Source: Actinomycetota bacterium (GTDB lineage Bacteria; Actinomycetota; CADDZG01; JAHWKV01). From it: DNA of 64,000 bases. Of this stretch, positions 61,388-64,000 are shown in pieces. The notes under the pieces are model-generated. The model was not told the DNA's origin. It made no database searches and was given only the letters and a program-made list of their open reading frames with translations. The position numbers and the translations under genes were made by a program. The stretch spans positions 595,739 through 659,738 of the forward strand of contig JAUJPC010000001.1 in NCBI GenBank assembly GCA_030447305.1. Direction: 5' to 3'. Numbering within the stretch: the first letter of the stretch is position 1; every line of letters starts with the position of its first letter.

Positions 61388-64000
61388 ATGTTCTTAAAGT
61401 CTCTGGTCATCCGCGGCTTCAAATCCTTCGCCGACAAGACGAATCTCGCCTTTGAGCCCGGCATCTCCGTGGTGGTCGGCCCCAACGGCAGCGGCAAGTC
61501 GAACGTCATCGACGCCATCTCCTGGGTGCTCGGTGAGCAGGGACCCGCAACCCTTCGGGGCGGCAAGATGGAGGACGTCATTTTCGCCGGCTCCGCGACC
61601 AGGCCGCCCCTCGGTATGGCCGACGTCCAGCTCACCATCGACAACTCGGCCGGTATTCTTCCCGTCGAGTTCAGCGAGGTGACGATCTCCCGGACGCTTT
61701 TCCGCTCCGGCGACAGCGAGTATCGGATGAACGGGGGGATCTGCCGGCTGCTCGACATCTCCGAGATGCTGTCCGATGCCGGAGTCGGCCGGGAGCAGCA
61801 CACCATCGTCGGCCAGGGCAGGCTGGATGAGGTCCTCAGCGCCGATCCCGTGCAGATGCGCAACATCATCGAGGACGCCGCCGGGGTTGGGAAGCACCGC
61901 CGCCGCAAGGACCGGGCGATCCGCAAGATGACGGCCACCGAAACCAACCTCGAGCACTTGGGTGACCTCCTGTCCGAGATCCGGCGCCAGTTGAAACCCC
62001 TTCGCCGGCAGGCTGAGATCGCCGACCGCCACGAACGTATCCGTCAGGAGGTGCGCCGGGTCAAGCTGGTCCTCATCGCTCGGCAGATGGCAGCTCTCAC
62101 CGTCGAGCTTGGGTCGCCGGAGGCGGGCCGGCGTGAAGAGGAGCTGAGGACAAAGGAGCAGGAGGTTGCCGCGCTCCGGTCCCAGGTGACCGATCTCGAG
62201 GCCCGGCAGCTCGGGCACCTTACGTTTACCGCGGGCAGGGGGGAGTTGGGATGGCGGCTTTCGGGGGCGGTGGACCGGCTGGCATCCCTCAAGCGCCTGG
62301 CGGAGGAGCGGACCCGCACCCTCAGGGCTGAGCTGACCGCCGGACGCGAAGACATAGAGCAGGCGAGCCTGATGGAACTGCGGCGCCAGCAGACCGAGCT
62401 CGAGGCGGCAATGGTTGAAGCGCAGAGGAAGGAAGCGGCGGAGATGGCGGCTTTAAGTGAGATCCAGCCGGCGAGCGACCGGGCCCGTGAGCAGCTCCTG
62501 GCCGCCGAGCAGGCCCTCAACGCGGCGCTCCGGGCTCACTCCCAGGCTTCGGGTGAAGCCGCGGGCCGTCGCCGGGAGATCGCCCGTGCCCTGGCGACGG
62601 CGCAGTCCGTTGAGCTCGAGCGCAACCACCTGGCAGAGCGGGCGGAGGCGGCCGAGCTGAGGCGCAGGCAGAACGAGTCCCGGGTCGCTGCGGCGGAGCT
62701 GGAGCTTGATCTGACAGTGTCCCGACTTGAGCGGGCTGAGGAGGCGGTGAGCGCGGCCGAGGAGCGGCTGGAGGAGCTGACCGGCTTGAGGCACCGGCTG
62801 CTGGAGGAGATCCGCAACCTGGAGAAGCAAGCCGCTGTCTTACGGGCCAGGGCCGGGGTTATAGCGGCAGCTGAGACGGGGACTTCCGATGCCGGGGCGC
62901 CATTTCGATCGATGCCGGGCACGGCTCTGCTGTCGGAGCTGGTTGAGCTGAGCGCCGGCCACCGCAGGGCCCTGGAGGCGCTGTTAGGCTCGATTGACGC
63001 CGTGGTCGTTGCCTCCGACCGGGACTCCGCGTGGCGGGCGCTGACCGCGGGCCCAGAGGAAGAGGCTCTCACCGTGGTTGTGGCGGAGGAGTCGCAGCCG
63101 GCGGTCGAGGGGCTTGAGTCGTTGACCGAGCGCGCTCGAGTCCTGGATCCCCGCGCCCGGGCCGCCCTCTTCAATGTGTGCCTGGCGTCCAGCGGCCAGG
63201 AGGCGATCAGGCTGGCCGCAAAGCACCGACACGTTATCTTTCTGAGCGAGGACGGGACGGTCGCTTCCGGAGGGCTGGTATCGAAGGGGTCGGCCGCGCT
63301 GGCCTCGGCCGCGCTGGCCTCGGCCGCGTTGGAGTGCGAGGTGAAGATTACCGGCGGCCGGGAAGCAATGGCCGAGCTGGAGAGTCAGATCTCGGGAGCC
63401 CGCAGCCGGTTGAAGCAGGTTCTGGCCGCCAACAGAGAGGCCGAGAGCGCCCGGGTGCGGGCGGCCGAGTACTTGCGGGCGCGCCAGTCCGACGCCCAGC
63501 GGGTGGAAGCGGAGATTGCCGAGATCGCCCGGGCGACCCAGCGTTTCGGGGAGTCGGCGCAGTCGACCTCCGACCGTTTCAGCTCGCTGGAAGACGAGGT
63601 GGGACGAGCGGAGACCGCCGTCGTCCTGGCGGAGACGGTGCTCCAGAGCGCAAGGGCGGGTCGCGAGCGATGCGCCGAAGCCTACGACGAGGCGGCGCAG
63701 GCCTCCGAGGCGGCCCGGATGAGAGCCGGAATCGCTGCGGAGCGCACCCGCCAGTACGTGAACCGGTTGAAGCAGGTGGTCAACGGAATTTCCGAGGCCA
63801 CAGGCCGCTTGAGCGGCGTCGGCGCCCGTCAGGAAGCCCTTTTGCGCACCCAGAAGCACGTTGCGTCGGTGGGGGCAGTGTGCGATCTGCTGGTGGGTCC
63901 GGCTGCGGAGTGGGCGACACAGGCCAAAGAGCAGCACGCCGACGCGGTTATCACCGCCGGCCGGATCGATCACCAGATCAGCGGGCTCAAGGGCAGGCTG
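61388..64000 (+). CDS. smc: Chromosome segregation protein SMC (3' end beyond window)
   Basis: The frame is open from ATG 61388 to the window edge (871 codons). It has the N-terminal I-R-G-F-K-S-F-A-D and Walker A G-P-N-G-S-G-K-S-N, the Q-loop L-G-E-Q-G, a long coiled coil, and a hinge around residues 500-650. The second coiled-coil arm starts but the C-terminal ATPase half lies outside. SMC with ScpAB compacts and segregates chromosomes. A 15-base tandem repeat occurs at the end of the hinge. Confidence 0.97.
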   Translation, partial: MFLKSLVIRGFKSFADKTNLAFEPGISVVVGPNGSGKSNVIDAISWVLGEQGPATLRGGKMEDVIFAGSATRPPLGMADVQLTIDNSAGILPVEFSEVTISRTLFRSGDSEYRMNGGICRLLDISEMLSDAGVGREQHTIVGQGRLDEVLSADPVQMRNIIEDAAGVGKHRRRKDRAIRKMTATETNLEHLGDLLSEIRRQLKPLRRQAEIADRHERIRQEVRRVKLVLIARQMAALTVELGSPEAGRREEELRTKEQEVAALRSQVTDLEARQLGHLTFTAGRGELGWRLSGAVDRLASLKRLAEERTRTLRAELTAGREDIEQASLMELRRQQTELEAAMVEAQRKEAAEMAALSEIQPASDRAREQLLAAEQALNAALRAHSQASGEAAGRRREIARALATAQSVELERNHLAERAEAAELRRRQNESRVAAAELELDLTVSRLERAEEAVSAAEERLEELTGLRHRLLEEIRNLEKQAAVLRARAGVIAAAETGTSDAGAPFRSMPGTALLSELVELSAGHRRALEALLGSIDAVVVASDRDSAWRALTAGPEEEALTVVVAEESQPAVEGLESLTERARVLDPRARAALFNVCLASSGQEAIRLAAKHRHVIFLSEDGTVASGGLVSKGSAALASAALASAALECEVKITGGREAMAELESQISGARSRLKQVLAANREAESARVRAAEYLRARQSDAQRVEAEIAEIARATQRFGESAQSTSDRFSSLEDEVGRAETAVVLAETVLQSARAGRERCAEAYDEAAQASEAARMRAGIAAERTRQYVNRLKQVVNGISEATGRLSGVGARQEALLRTQKHVASVGAVCDLLVGPAAEWATQAKEQHADAVITAGRIDHQISGLKGRL
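63290..63334 (+). repeat. Three in-frame 15-base units in the smc hinge region
   Basis: Two exact copies of a 15-base unit coding S-A-A-L-A, at 63290 and 63305, are followed by a third with two changes at 63320 (S-A-A-L-E). They encode a small alanine-rich helix at the exit of the hinge. Such an array could gain or lose units without shifting frame. Confidence 0.85.

Overview
The window is 64 kb of high-GC bacterial chromosome, densely packed on both strands. It most likely comes from a deep-branching member of the Actinomycetota. Supporting features are the tandem GAF-ANTAR genes, an Actinobacterial Holin-X-type protein, a RipA-like NlpC/P60 protein, an Rv1683/MutT1-type Nudix-phosphatase fusion, GTP-dependent PEP carboxykinase, and F420 signatures (CofC, an FrhB-like flavoprotein, a Ddn-type reductase). 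GTG and TTG starts are common, many genes overlap as ATGA, GTGA or TTGA, and several convergent pairs meet at their stop codons. I cannot place the organism below phylum level. There is no rRNA, tRNA, CRISPR array or intact insertion sequence.

Layout. 1-1566: tldD and the first codons of pmbA. 1567-8761: dps, a TPP riboswitch with thiC (whose 3' end is copied twice downstream), a secreted protein, an MFS transporter with a damaged start, a DapA-like aldolase, a TauE/SafE permease and an Hsp20. 8816-10631: thioredoxin, a split-barrel flavoprotein and a secreted lysozyme-like protein. 10839-18446: the phosphate regulon, pstS-pstC-pstA-pstB-phoU-phoU, divergent from a two-component system, with a PHO-box-like repeat between them. 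18443-22115: cell-surface proteins and small zinc-ribbon proteins of unknown role. 22150-31147: a run of plus-strand genes (LOG family, NlpC/P60, gpsA, trpF, F420-type reductase, MrfA-like helicase, TlpA) ending in a convergent glycerophosphodiesterase-like gene.

31421-37394 is a polyphosphate neighbourhood: two more PhoB-type response regulators flank a CYTH-CHAD protein, a MutT1-like protein and Ppk1. 38744-41665 is a three-gene operon in which cofC is translationally coupled to a split dikinase: an ATP-grasp protein and a separate phosphohistidine-swivel protein, with no PEP-binding barrel. It is divergent from an frhB-like gene. This is the strongest candidate for an undescribed function, possibly supply of the phosphorylated C3 acid used in F420 synthesis.

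44256-45807 is a decayed accessory patch: a DUF222-HNH gene broken by about three frameshifts, followed by a 40-codon stub of an Nmad3-like gene. 45883-49888 holds pckG, thiL and thiD. 50079-52539 holds a short leader ORF, two GAF-ANTAR regulators and small membrane proteins. 52555-64000 is a conserved housekeeping block: rpmB, recG, rsmD, coaD, a coiled-coil protein, yceD, rpmF, rnc, mutM, apgM and smc, the last running off the window.

Themes linking the genes are phosphate and polyphosphate control, C3 phospho-acid (PEP) chemistry with F420, and thiamine synthesis (thiC, thiL, thiD).
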